From Lentzea sp. NEAU-D7 (GTDB lineage Bacteria; Actinomycetota; Actinomycetes; Mycobacteriales; Pseudonocardiaceae), in assembly GCF_026242055.1 (NCBI RefSeq), contig NZ_JAPJDL010000005.1, forward strand, positions 299,707 through 363,706: 64,000 nucleotides of DNA, given 5' to 3'. Below the pieces are notes generated by a model that worked only from the letters and a program-made list of their open reading frames with translations, did not search any database and was not told the origin of the DNA. A program made the translations under genes and the position numbers. Of the stretch, positions 1-9,354 are shown one piece after another. How positions within the stretch are numbered: the stretch's first letter is position 1; the number at the start of each line of letters is the position of its first letter.

Positions 1-2455
1 AGGCCCGCAACGAGCAGTCGTGCGATCCCGCGACGAGGGTGCGGCCGTCCGGGGAGATCGACACGGCCGGGACCGGCCGCCCGCCCGTGCCGAGGACCGC
101 GAGCTCGGTACCAGCGGTGTTCCACAGGTGCACGGTGCCCGACTCGGTCCCGGACGCCAGCAACCCGTCGGCTCCGTAGGTGACCGTCTTGGTCCTCGAG
201 GACGCGGGCAGGGGCTCGAGCGGGCGCGGGTTCGCCAGGTCGGTGATGTCCCACCGCAGGACCCGGTCGCCTCCGGCCGCCGCGAGCTGGGTGCCGCTCT
301 GGTCGATGTCGAGGCGTTCGACCGGACCGTTCGCGCCCATCGGGCCGCCGAGCGATCTGGGGTCGTGGGGATCGGAGATGCGCCAGAGCGTGATGGTCGC
401 GTCGACGTCGCCGACGGCGAGCGTGCGGCCGTCGGGTGACAACGTCAGCGCGTAGACCACCGCACCCCGCCGCTGTCTCGGCATGAACTTCTTCGCGCGG
501 ACCAGCCTGCCGTCCACCCTGGTGAACAACTGCACCGAACCGTCGGTCGCGTCGCTGACAGCGACCACGGCACCGTCCGCCGAGGCGTCCATCGCGGTCG
601 GGCCGGCGCCACCGAGGTAGCGGACGGGCAGCGCCGAGGACGACGATTCGAGCAGCGCCGACCTCGCCTCGGTCGTGTGCGCGATGCCGTGTCCCGCGAC
701 GGAGATCTGCGCCGCGAGCGCCGGGTCGGTGTCGCGCAGTTTCGCCGCGGTCAGCGCGAGTTGCCGGGACAGCGCGTTGTTGCGGGAGTTCAGCGCGTCG
801 GTGCGGGCGTTGCCGGCGACGACCGCGAGCACGCCCGCGACGATCGCGCAGACGACGGCGGCGGCGGTCACCGCGGTCAACCGCCTGGACCGCCGCCGGA
901 CCGCCGCTTCGGCCCGCCGAGCCTGCGCGGTGCTCTCGTCGAGGAACGCCCGCTCCTCCTGGCTGAGCCGGACGGGCGCCGTGGCGGAGTCGGCGTAGGC
1001 GCGCAGGTGCTCCAGCCGGGCGCCCGCCGCGAGGGTCGCGGGATCGTGCCCGGCACCCGCCCAGATCCGGGTCGCCTCGGCGATCGAGCGGTGCACGCGC
1101 AGCGCGTCGCGGTGGTCGTCGATCCACCCGCGCAGCCTCGGCCACGCCGTGAGCACGGCGTCGTGCGCGATCTCGGCCGTGTTCTGGTCGACCGTGATCA
1201 GCCGGGCGCAGGCGAGCCGGTCGACCACCGCGTCCGCGTCCGGGGCGAGGCCGAGCAGTTCGACGACTTCCACCCGGCGGCGCACCGCCGCGCCCGTGTC
1301 CTCGTCCAGGACGAGCAGTCTGAGCAGCATCTCGGCGGCCAGCGCCTGAGCGGCGGGGTCGAGCGCGCCGAACGCGGCCTCCGCGGTGCGCGCGACAGCG
1401 GCGTTGATGCCGCCCGCCGCAGCGAAACCGGCCGTGGTCAGCACGTCACCGCGACGCCGGCGCCAGGTCTCCAGGAGGGCGTGCGACAGCAACGGCAGCA
1501 CACCCGCCTGCCCGACGGCCTCGTTCACGACGGTGACGAGCAGCGCGCGTTCCACCGACAGCCCCACGGACAGCGCAGGCCTGCTCACCGCCTCGCACAG
1601 TTCCTCGCGGCCCATCGGCCCCACGAGCACCTGGTTGCACCGCAGGACCTCGATCAGCCCGGGGTGCTCGGCGCAGCGGCCGTAGAAGTCGGCGCGCACG
1701 CCCAGCACCAGCCGGATCCGCCGGTCCTCACGACCGGCCAGCGCGAGCACACCGTCGATGAACGCTGTGCGCTCGTCCGCGTCGCACAGCGTGTAGAGCT
1801 CCTCGAACTGGTCCACGACGATCAGCAGCGCCGTGCCGGACGGCAACGCATCGACCGCCTCGGTGACCGCGGCCTCGTCGTCCCCCGCCGCACCCAGTTC
1901 GTCGAGCAGACTCGCCCAGGGGCGGCCGCCCGGCGACATGATGATCGTGCGCAGTGCGGCCCGCTGACCCGCCCGGTGCAGCGCGGGCACGACTCCGGCC
2001 GCGAGCAGCGAACTCTTCCCCGCACCGGACGGCCCGAGAACGACGGTGACCCGATGGTCCGCAATTCGCTCGACGACCTCGGCCACGAGACGTTCCCGTC
2101 CGAAGAAAAGATCAGCGTCATCGGCCCGGAAACTGCTCAGGCCGCAGTACGGCGCCCGGCTCGTCCCCTCGGGAGCACCGCGCGCCTCGGCCACGGCGAC
2201 GGCAGCGGCCTGCCATTTCGCCGACCATTCCTGTTTGTCTCCTCCGCAGGCCATCGCATAGGCGAGAGCGACGTCCAGCGTCGGCAGCCGTCGCCCTCCC
2301 GCGGCGGCCGCGACGGTCGAGACGGCGTAACCGCTGCGCGCCGCGAGCTGCCGATACGTCGGCGCGCCCGCGTCGTGACGAAGCTTGCGCAGGTCTGCGG
2401 CAAAGCGCTGAACCGCACCTTGCGCAGCATCCAGCGGTCGTTCCGGTCGAGGCAT
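1..2455 (-). CDS. HTH - nSTAND1 NTPase - WD40 repeat protein (3' end outside window)
   Basis: This is a large signalling NTPase cut by the window start after about 818 codons. A cro/XRE-like helix-turn-helix occupies residues ~15-65. The family entry motif YCGLSSF (~101-107) and FFGRE follow. The P-loop GPSGAGKSS lies at ~139-147 and a Walker B-like IVVDQFEELY near 210. A single hydrophobic segment sits at ~525-548, and WD40 blades (DGRTLAVGD...ITLWRI) begin around residue 590. Start: ATG at 2455, with a G-rich ribosome site ggggggtagga just upstream. Family knowledge: actinomycete nSTAND1-WD40 proteins are STAND switch ATPases. The ligand and partners cannot be read from the sequence. The membrane segment places the propeller and the NTPase on opposite faces, which is an inference. 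Confidence 0.85.
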   Translation of the reverse strand, partial: MPRPERPLDAAQGAVQRFAADLRKLRHDAGAPTYRQLAARSGYAVSTVAAAAGGRRLPTLDVALAYAMACGGDKQEWSAKWQAAAVAVAEARGAPEGTSRAPYCGLSSFRADDADLFFGRERLVAEVVERIADHRVTVVLGPSGAGKSSLLAAGVVPALHRAGQRAALRTIIMSPGGRPWASLLDELGAAGDDEAAVTEAVDALPSGTALLIVVDQFEELYTLCDADERTAFIDGVLALAGREDRRIRLVLGVRADFYGRCAEHPGLIEVLRCNQVLVGPMGREELCEAVSRPALSVGLSVERALLVTVVNEAVGQAGVLPLLSHALLETWRRRRGDVLTTAGFAAAGGINAAVARTAEAAFGALDPAAQALAAEMLLRLLVLDEDTGAAVRRRVEVVELLGLAPDADAVVDRLACARLITVDQNTAEIAHDAVLTAWPRLRGWIDDHRDALRVHRSIAEATRIWAGAGHDPATLAAGARLEHLRAYADSATAPVRLSQEERAFLDESTAQARRAEAAVRRRSRRLTAVTAAAVVCAIVAGVLAVVAGNARTDALNSRNNALSRQLALTAAKLRDTDPALAAQISVAGHGIAHTTEARSALLESSSSALPVRYLGGAGPTAMDASADGAVVAVSDATDGSVQLFTRVDGRLVRAKKFMPRQRRGAVVYALTLSPDGRTLAVGDVDATITLWRISDPHDPRSLGGPMGANGPVERLDIDQSGTQLAAAGGDRVLRWDITDLANPRPLEPLPASSRTKTVTYGADGLLASGTESGTVHLWNTAGTELAVLGTGGRPVPAVSISPDGRTLVAGSHDCSLRA

Positions 2456-2601
2456 TTCCTACCCCCCTGAGAACCCACTCCCCTTTTCCCCTGCGGGAAA
2501 CCGTATCGGTTTCTCAGCATTCCGACCACGACACGCCCTACAATTAAGCTTCCCCTAAACAATTGCCATGCACATTGGAATTCCGGTTCGGGAGGGATCG
2601 G

Positions 2602-3846
2602 CTAGCGCGCGGCGCCCCACTCGTGCGCGAGGGCGGCGGCCTCCCCGCGCGAGCCGACTCCGAGCTTCTCCAGGATCTTGGCCACGTGGAACTTCACCGT
2701 CGACTCGCTGATGTGCAGCTCACCGGCGATGTCGCGGTTGCGCCGCCCGCGGGCGAGGCGGCCCAGCACCTCGAGCTCCCGCGCGCCCAGCACGGTCAGC
2801 GGGTCCTCGCGCGGGCTCTCCGGCGGCCCGAGCGGCACCTCGATCGTCACGGTCGCACCCCAGCCCGGCACCGCGTCGACCTCGACCTTCCCGCCGAGCG
2901 GTCCGAGGCGTTCCGGCACCCGGCGCCGGTCGAGGCTGCCGCAGGACAGGGTGCCGGGACCGTCGTCCCGCACGGTCGCCCGCAGCACCGCGCCGACGAT
3001 CTTCCAGCCGATGTGGACGCGGCCGACCCCGCCCTGGTCGTCCAGCATCGCGTGCACGGACGCCCTGACCACCGCGGCGGCCGTCGCGGAGATCTCGGTC
3101 GGCACGATCCGGTCCGCGCCCTCCTCCGCGCCGGGCGTGCCGAGGTCCAGGCGCACGTCGCGGCCGCGCAGCACGCGGCGCAGCGACTCGGCGAGCCGTT
3201 CGAAGGCCTCTCCCGCCCGTTCCTCGGTCTGCGCCCGGTCCAGGTCGGCCCGCGACCGCAGTTCGACCAGCGCGGTGACGGCCAGGTCGGCGGCCCGCGA
3301 GCGGGCGGTCGCGTCGTCCACGCCGTGGTCGCGCAGCACACCGAGCAGCGCGGTCAGCGAGGCGCCGTACGCGTCGCCGAGATCGGAGATGGCGACGGCA
3401 CGGGCCGCCGCGGCCGCGCGGGACACGGCGAGCGTCGCGGGCACCGCCTCGTTGCGCAGGCCCTCCATGTGCGCGGTCACCACGTCCCACAGCGCGACGG
3501 CGGGCGCCAGCACCTCCGCGGCCACCGGGGTGTCGTCGGTGCGCAGCAGCACGAGCAACGCGTTCGGTTCGGACACGTCGCTCACCAGCACGACGACCGG
3601 TACTTCGGCCCCAGCCATGACCGCCCGCCCCTGCCAGGCTCCCCTGGCCGGCAGCAGGGGACGCAACGCGGCGATGTCGGTGATCGTCACCGGCGCCTCG
3701 CCGCGGAGCTTGAACGGCGCGAACGAGCAGTTGGACAACTCGGCCACGGCCTGGTGCGGAATGGCGCCGCCGATCGCCGCCGACAGCCGCGACAGCGTCT
3801 CGCTCAGCGGTGCCCGGATCACGTCGGCGGCGGCCAGCAGGTCCAT
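2602..3846 (-). CDS. LuxR-family transcriptional regulator with GAF/ATPase-like N-terminal region
   Basis: A 414-aa protein whose last ~65 residues form a clear LuxR/NarL helix-turn-helix (LGARELEVLGRLARG...SESTVKFHVAKILEKLGVGSR). The middle (~residues 255-335) looks like a histidine-kinase ATPase fold (DGPG at ~299, then GWGATVTIEVPL), but no phospho-acceptor His box was seen. The first ~130 residues resemble a small sensory domain. It could bind a ligand or nucleotide and regulate nearby genes. It diverges from the oxidoreductase at 3987 across a 140-bp gap that holds a perfect palindrome. No SD-like sequence decides the ATG at 3846; it was chosen because it gives the usual domain layout. 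Confidence 0.75.
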   Translation of the reverse strand: MDLLAAADVIRAPLSETLSRLSAAIGGAIPHQAVAELSNCSFAPFKLRGEAPVTITDIAALRPLLPARGAWQGRAVMAGAEVPVVVLVSDVSEPNALLVLLRTDDTPVAAEVLAPAVALWDVVTAHMEGLRNEAVPATLAVSRAAAAARAVAISDLGDAYGASLTALLGVLRDHGVDDATARSRAADLAVTALVELRSRADLDRAQTEERAGEAFERLAESLRRVLRGRDVRLDLGTPGAEEGADRIVPTEISATAAAVVRASVHAMLDDQGGVGRVHIGWKIVGAVLRATVRDDGPGTLSCGSLDRRRVPERLGPLGGKVEVDAVPGWGATVTIEVPLGPPESPREDPLTVLGARELEVLGRLARGRRNRDIAGELHISESTVKFHVAKILEKLGVGSRGEAAALAHEWGAAR

Positions 3847-3945
3847 GGCGACGAGCGTAGCCCGCTGAGACTGACGCTCCGCTGGCCTTTCGACTAGGTG
3901 GGACTAGCCGAAGTAATGGGGCGGAAGAACACGACCCTCGCTAGT

Positions 3946-3959
3946 GTTGACATGTCAAC
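3946..3959. promoter_or_regulatory. Perfect 14-bp palindrome, candidate operator for the oxidoreductase
   Basis: GTTGACATGTCAAC is a perfect palindrome 27 bases before the ATG at 3987. It contains TTGACA, so a bound protein would cover a possible -35 element. The spacing suits a dimeric MarR, HxlR or TetR-type repressor. The binding protein is unknown. Confidence 0.5.
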
Positions 3960-3986
3960 CAAACGAACCAGCAGTGGGAGTCAGAG

Positions 3987-4895
3987 ATGAAGGCGATCAC
4001 CTACACCACGTTCGGCGGCCCGGAAGTGCTGAGCCTGACCGAGGTCGAGAAGCCGCACGCCGGACCGGGACAGGTGCGGCTGAAGGTCGTCGCCGCCGCG
4101 GTCAACCCGCTGGACGACAAGATCCGCAAAGGGTGGATGCCACCGCAGATGACGCCCCCGTTCCCGGTGATCCCCGGTCTGGAAGCGGCCGGCATCGTCG
4201 ACGAGGTCGGCGAGGGCGTCACCGGCGTCGCGGTGGGCGACTCGGTCCTGGGCTGGACCGTCACCGGCGCCTACGCCGAGTTCGCGCTGGCCTCCGAGTT
4301 CGCCCTCAAGCCCGCCGACCTCGACTGGGACACGGCCGCCGCGCTGCCCGTGGCCGTCGAGACGTCGGTCCGCGTGCTCGACGAGCTGAAGGTCGGCAAG
4401 GGCGAGACGCTCCTGATCCACGGGGCCTCGGGCGTGGTCGGCGCCGTCGGCGTCCAGCTCGCGGTGGCCCGCGGCGCCACGGTCATCGGCACCGCCTCCC
4501 CCGCCAACCACGACTACGTGCGGTCGCTCGGCGCCACCCCGGTCGCTCACGGCGAGGGGCTCGCCGACCGGATCCGCGCCGCCGCGCCGCAGGGCGTCGA
4601 CGCCGTGTACGACGCCGCGGGGCACGGCGACCTGCCGTTGTCGATCGAGCTGCGCGGCGGCACCGACCGGATCATCACCATCGCCGACCCGCAGGCCGCC
4701 GAGCTCGGCGTCACGTTCTCCGGCGGCGGTGCCCCGTTCGGCAGCAGGCTGGCCGAGTACGCCCATCTCGCGGTGGACGGCAAGCTCGTCGTGCGCGTCG
4801 CGCAGAGCCTGCCGCTGGCCGACGCGGCCCAGGCGCAGGAACTCGTCGCGACCGGTCACGCACCGGGCAAGGTGGTGCTGCGCCCCGCCGGCTGA
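3987..4895 (+). CDS. NADP-dependent medium-chain oxidoreductase (quinone reductase type)
   Basis: A 302-aa zinc-independent medium-chain dehydrogenase/reductase. The N-terminal GroES-like catalytic domain opens MKAITYTTFGGPEVL. The Rossmann domain carries the cofactor loop HGASGVVGAVGVQLA (~141-155), the hallmark of quinone oxidoreductase and enoyl reductase-like members that use NADPH. No structural zinc Cys cluster is seen. Likely role: NADPH-dependent reduction of quinones or enones in the cytosol. The ATG follows gggagtcagag. The 3' end overlaps the convergent prenyl-synthase-like gene by 40 bases. Confidence 0.85.
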   Translation: MKAITYTTFGGPEVLSLTEVEKPHAGPGQVRLKVVAAAVNPLDDKIRKGWMPPQMTPPFPVIPGLEAAGIVDEVGEGVTGVAVGDSVLGWTVTGAYAEFALASEFALKPADLDWDTAAALPVAVETSVRVLDELKVGKGETLLIHGASGVVGAVGVQLAVARGATVIGTASPANHDYVRSLGATPVAHGEGLADRIRAAAPQGVDAVYDAAGHGDLPLSIELRGGTDRIITIADPQAAELGVTFSGGGAPFGSRLAEYAHLAVDGKLVVRVAQSLPLADAAQAQELVATGHAPGKVVLRPAG

Positions 4896-5749
4896 GCGGG
4901 CACGGCCGGCGCCGGGGCGCACCGGGCGGTCGTGACCTCCCTGGCGAGCGACGACAGCTCCTCCGCGGCCCGCGCCCTCGGACCACACCGCCGCAGGTGG
5001 TTCAGGGCGCGGGCGAGCAGCAGTTCCGCCTGCTGTTCGCACCACTTCCGCCCGCCGTCGACGGTCATCCCGGCCTTGGCCGCCGCCACGACCGGGAGCG
5101 TGCGGCGGCCGCGGGTGAGGTCGTCGCGCAGGGTCAGGACGTCGTCGACGTGCTTGCGCGCCAGGCCCACGTCGTCCCCGAACTGCCTGAGGTGGCCGGC
5201 CTGGCTCGCGCTCGCACCGGCGGCCAGCGCGCCGAGCTCGCACGCCGCGGCCGGCAGCGAGCTGTGCTTCGCCGCGGCGACACCGAGGTGCTGGGCCATG
5301 TCGGTGTCGTCCTCCTCGTCCATGCCGATCTCCTGGACATAACCGTCCACAACGGACATCAACGCGACGTTGAGGACCACGACCCCGTGCTTGCCGAGCC
5401 GTGCGACGGCGAGGGAGAGAAGAGCGTCGGCCGCCGAGACGACCCTGTCCGCACCGAACACCTCCCACGCGCCCCCGCGGATCATGAGGTCCGCGTGCAG
5501 TTGTTCGTGCAGGTGCGCGAACTCCAGCGCGAGAGCGGCCCCGGTCGCATCGACGTCACCGAACGCCTCGGCGGAGAGCAGCACGAGCGCGGCCGTCGAG
5601 AAGTCCTGCCGCGCGAGGCCGAACTCGACCACCTCGCGCGTCTCGTCCGGCAGCTCCGCCAGCGCCGCCGGCAGCAACGTCCCGACCGCGCACCGGGTGC
5701 GCTCCAGCACGTGCCGCGGTGGCGCGGCGACCAGGTCGATGCTCGTCAT
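4856..5749 (-). CDS. Degenerate polyprenyl synthetase-family protein
   Basis: A 297-aa, all-helical protein aligning by eye to trans-isoprenyl diphosphate synthases. EFAHLHEQLHADLMIRGG stands where active enzymes have the first Asp-rich motif (LxHDDxxD). VFGADRVVSAADALLSLA matches the GDALL block, and the second Asp-rich helix is represented by GLARKHVDDVLTL. DLTRGRRTLPVVAA matches the DLxxGKxxLPVV block. The first DDxxD is gone, and the loop after the second motif is ~12 residues short. It therefore probably has no ordinary prenyl transferase activity; it may be a regulatory subunit, a divergent terpene-type enzyme or a relic. No other isoprenoid gene is nearby. Confidence 0.7.
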   Translation of the reverse strand: MTSIDLVAAPPRHVLERTRCAVGTLLPAALAELPDETREVVEFGLARQDFSTAALVLLSAEAFGDVDATGAALALEFAHLHEQLHADLMIRGGAWEVFGADRVVSAADALLSLAVARLGKHGVVVLNVALMSVVDGYVQEIGMDEEDDTDMAQHLGVAAAKHSSLPAAACELGALAAGASASQAGHLRQFGDDVGLARKHVDDVLTLRDDLTRGRRTLPVVAAAKAGMTVDGGRKWCEQQAELLLARALNHLRRCGPRARAAEELSSLAREVTTARCAPAPAVPAQPAGRSTTLPGA

Positions 5750-5928
5750 GGCGCTTTCCTCTCAGACCCCGGGAAAACGACGCTAAACCCGCTGGCAGGA
5801 CCATCAGGGCCGGTAGCCACTGACGTGTCGAACAGAGGCACGATCCAGCGACGCGGACTACGTTGATGTTGAACGGGTTGTCGTCACCGTCACCCGACCG
5901 TGATCATCGTTTTCCTGAGGGGCTGACC

Positions 5929-6894
<966 letters not shown>

Positions 6895-6911
6895 CCCCGC
6901 GAACGCGGATA

Positions 6912-6917
6912 TACACT
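6912..6917 (+). promoter_or_regulatory. -10 element of a leaderless start
   Basis: TACACT lies 7 bases before the GTG at 6925, so transcription would begin at the start codon. No ribosome site is present. Confidence 0.5.
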
Positions 6918-6924
6918 TCCGCCC

Positions 6925-7323
6925 GTGCCGAACTTGCGGATCAGCGAGGCCGCCGCGCTGCTCGGTGTCAGCGACGACACCCTGCGCCGGTGGATCGACC
7001 AGGGCCGCCTCGCGTCCGTCGTGCTGGACAACGGGCGCAAGGGTGTCAGCGGCACCGAGCTGGCCGCGTTCGCGCAGAAGATGACCGACGTGGCCGAGCC
7101 CGGCGCGACCGTGGCGGCCTCGGCGCGCAACCGCATGAAGGGCATCGTCACGCGCGTCGTCAAGGACGGCGTGATGGCCCAGGTCGACATGCAGGCCGGG
7201 CCCTTCCGCATCACGTCTCTGATGAGCCGTGAGTCCGCGGACGAGCTCGGCCTGGAGGTCGGCAGCGTCGCCGTGGCCTCGATCAAGTCGACGCACGTGG
7301 TCGTCGAGATCCCCGAGGCCTGA
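6925..7323 (+). CDS. MerR-like HTH plus TOBE/Mop molybdate-binding protein
   Basis: A 132-aa protein of two parts. Residues 1-50 form an excisionase/MerR-type helix-turn-helix (LRISEAAALLGVSDDTLRRWIDQGRL). Residues ~66-131 form a TOBE (Mop) fold (SARNRMKGIVTRVVKDGVMAQVDM...VGSVAVASIKSTHVVVE), which in other proteins binds molybdate or tungstate. Likely a small molybdate-responsive regulator or storage protein, widespread in actinobacteria. Translation probably starts on a leaderless GTG. The gene ends 4 bases from the convergent acyl-CoA dehydrogenase gene. Confidence 0.85.
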   Translation: MPNLRISEAAALLGVSDDTLRRWIDQGRLASVVLDNGRKGVSGTELAAFAQKMTDVAEPGATVAASARNRMKGIVTRVVKDGVMAQVDMQAGPFRITSLMSRESADELGLEVGSVAVASIKSTHVVVEIPEA

Positions 7324-7327
7324 GAAC

Positions 7328-8518
7328 TCAGACGAAGGCGCTCTGCCCGGTGATCGCCTTGCCGACGATCAGCGTGTTCATCTCGCGCGTGCCCTCGAAC
7401 GAGTAGATCGCCTCGGCGTCGGCGAAGAAGCGGGCCACGTCGTGGTCGAGCACGATGCCGTTGCCGCCGAAGATCTCCCGCGCCCAGGCGACGACCTCGC
7501 GCATGCGGGAGGTGACGAACGCCTTCGCGAGCGACGAGTGCTCGTCCTGGAAGATGCCCGCGTCCTGCAGCTTCGCGAGCTGCACGAGCATGCCCCACGA
7601 CGCGGTGATGTTGCCGAGCGACTGCACCAGCTTGTCCTGCACCATCTGGAAACGGGCGATCGGGCGGCCGAACTGCTCGCGCTCCTTCGAGTAGGCGAGG
7701 GCGGCCTCGTACGCGCCGATCATGACGCCGAGCGCCTGCCAGGCGACACCGCCCCTGGTGGCGCGCAGGATCTCCGCGACGTCGCGGAACGAGTCGATGC
7801 GCTGCAACCGGTTCGCCTCCGGCACGCGGACGCCGGTGAGGGTGATCTCGGCGTTCTCGACGATCCGGAACGCGATCTTGCCCTCGATCTTCTCGGCGAC
7901 GAAGCCGGGCGTGCCCTTCTCCACGACGAAGCCCTTGACCTGGTTGTCGGCGAGGTCGCGGGCCCACACGACGACGTAGTCGGCGAAGGTGGCGTTGCCG
8001 ATCCACTTCTTGGCGCCGTTGAGCACCCAGGTGTCGCCGTCGCGCTCGGCGGTGGTGCGCATGCCGCCCGCCACGTCGGAGCCGCCGAGCGGTTCGGTCA
8101 TCGCGAACGCCCCGATCTTGTCCATCGCGGCCATGGCGGGCAGCCAGCGGTCGCGCTGCTCCTGGTCGCCACCCGCGTAGATCGAGTACATCGCGAGTCC
8201 GTTGTGGACGCCGAAGAACGTGGCGACCGACGCGTCGGTGCGGGTCATCTCCATCGCCAGCATGCCGGTGAGCAGGTTGCTGACGGCGGCGGGGTGCTCG
8301 CCGTAGCCCTCGTACGACAGCGCGGTGAGGCCGGCGCCGCGGAACTTGCCGATCAGCTCGTGCGGGAACTCGCCCCTGGCCCAGTACTCGTTCACGAGGG
8401 GCTTGATCTCGGTGGTCATGAACTCGCGGGCGCTCAGCAGGATCTTGCGCTCGTCGTCGGGCAGCAGCGCCTCGTAGTTGTAGAAGTCGGCGGTCAGCTG
8501 GTCTTCCAGGCGGTTCAT
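7328..8518 (-). CDS. Acyl-CoA dehydrogenase, glutaryl-CoA-dehydrogenase-like
   Basis: A 396-aa flavoenzyme for alpha,beta-dehydrogenation of an acyl-CoA. FAMTEPLGGSDVAGGMRTTA and WIGNATFADYVVVWARD are FAD-binding signatures. REQFGRPIARFQMVQDKL is the usual helical motif. The catalytic base is the Glu in AIYSFEGTREMNTLIVGKAITG, the position used by glutaryl-CoA dehydrogenase and short-chain ACADs. It is the last gene of a five-gene minus-strand operon, and its start overlaps the previous stop by one base. Some GCDH-type relatives also decarboxylate the product; which occurs here cannot be read. Confidence 0.92.
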   Translation of the reverse strand: MNRLEDQLTADFYNYEALLPDDERKILLSAREFMTTEIKPLVNEYWARGEFPHELIGKFRGAGLTALSYEGYGEHPAAVSNLLTGMLAMEMTRTDASVATFFGVHNGLAMYSIYAGGDQEQRDRWLPAMAAMDKIGAFAMTEPLGGSDVAGGMRTTAERDGDTWVLNGAKKWIGNATFADYVVVWARDLADNQVKGFVVEKGTPGFVAEKIEGKIAFRIVENAEITLTGVRVPEANRLQRIDSFRDVAEILRATRGGVAWQALGVMIGAYEAALAYSKEREQFGRPIARFQMVQDKLVQSLGNITASWGMLVQLAKLQDAGIFQDEHSSLAKAFVTSRMREVVAWAREIFGGNGIVLDHDVARFFADAEAIYSFEGTREMNTLIVGKAITGQSAFV

Positions 8519-9354
8519 CAGTTCTCCTCCAATGCCGTCAGAACGGCGAGCTGCTTGCGGTCGCGCGTCTCGGCGAGCGCCGAGTACGTGGAGGAGCCGT
8601 AAGCGTCTTCGACGGCCCGGATCAGCCGTTCGGGATCTTGCGACGGGGTGCCGAGGGACAGCCCCCGCATGGACTTGCCGATGTGTTCGGCGAGGTGGCG
8701 GTAGCCGCCGGGCCCACCACCGAGGTGGGCGCCGAGGAACGGGCCGACGGCCGCCCAGCGCAGGCCGAGCGAGTTCGTGACGACGGCGTCGAGGTCTGCG
8801 GGCGTCACGACGCCCTGTTCGACCAGGTAGGCGGCTTCACGGGACAGCGCGGCCTGCAGCCGGTTGCCGACGAAGCCGGGGATCTCCTTGCGTTCGACGA
8901 CCGGCGTGCGGCCGAGCGAGCGGTAGAACTCCACCGCCCTGGTCACGGACTCCTCACTCGTCTGCTCCCCCGGCACCACCTCGACCAGCGGGATCACGTG
9001 CGGCGGGTTGAACGGGTGTCCGATGAGGACGCGCGAGCCGTCGATGCCCTCGGTGAACGCGGTCGAGGGGATCGCGGACGACGAGCTGAGCAGCAGCGCG
9101 TGCTCGGGCGCCTCCCTGACCAGCTCGGCGAACAGGGTCTTCTTGAGCTCCAGGTCCTCCGGGCCGTTCTCCTGCACGAAGTCCGCGTCCCGCACGGCTT
9201 CCGCGACGGTCGGGGCGATCAGGACGTCGTCGGGGACGACCTCGGCGAGGTCCGGGCGGGGGTCGGTGATCCGCACGGTCATCCCGTGCTCGCGGAACAG
9301 GCGGGCCCACGAGAGTCCGATGACACCTGCCCCGACGACTGCGACTGTGCTCAT
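8518..9354 (-). CDS. 3-hydroxyacyl-CoA dehydrogenase family protein (L-carnitine-dehydrogenase-like)
   Basis: A 278-aa NAD-dependent dehydrogenase. The Rossmann motif is VAVVGAGVIGLSWA at residues 4-17. ENGPEDLELKK contains the conserved ENxPE block, and SSSSAIPSTAF followed by GHPFNPPHVIPLVEVVPG carries the catalytic His. GFVGNRLQAALSREA opens the C-terminal helical domain. A single-domain 3-HCDH of this length is typical of free-acid or carnitine-type enzymes as well as acyl-CoA enzymes. It sits fourth in the operon with overlaps of 1 and 4 bases. Expected step: oxidation of a 3-hydroxy intermediate to the 3-keto compound. Confidence 0.85.
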   Translation of the reverse strand: MSTVAVVGAGVIGLSWARLFREHGMTVRITDPRPDLAEVVPDDVLIAPTVAEAVRDADFVQENGPEDLELKKTLFAELVREAPEHALLLSSSSAIPSTAFTEGIDGSRVLIGHPFNPPHVIPLVEVVPGEQTSEESVTRAVEFYRSLGRTPVVERKEIPGFVGNRLQAALSREAAYLVEQGVVTPADLDAVVTNSLGLRWAAVGPFLGAHLGGGPGGYRHLAEHIGKSMRGLSLGTPSQDPERLIRAVEDAYGSSTYSALAETRDRKQLAVLTALEEN

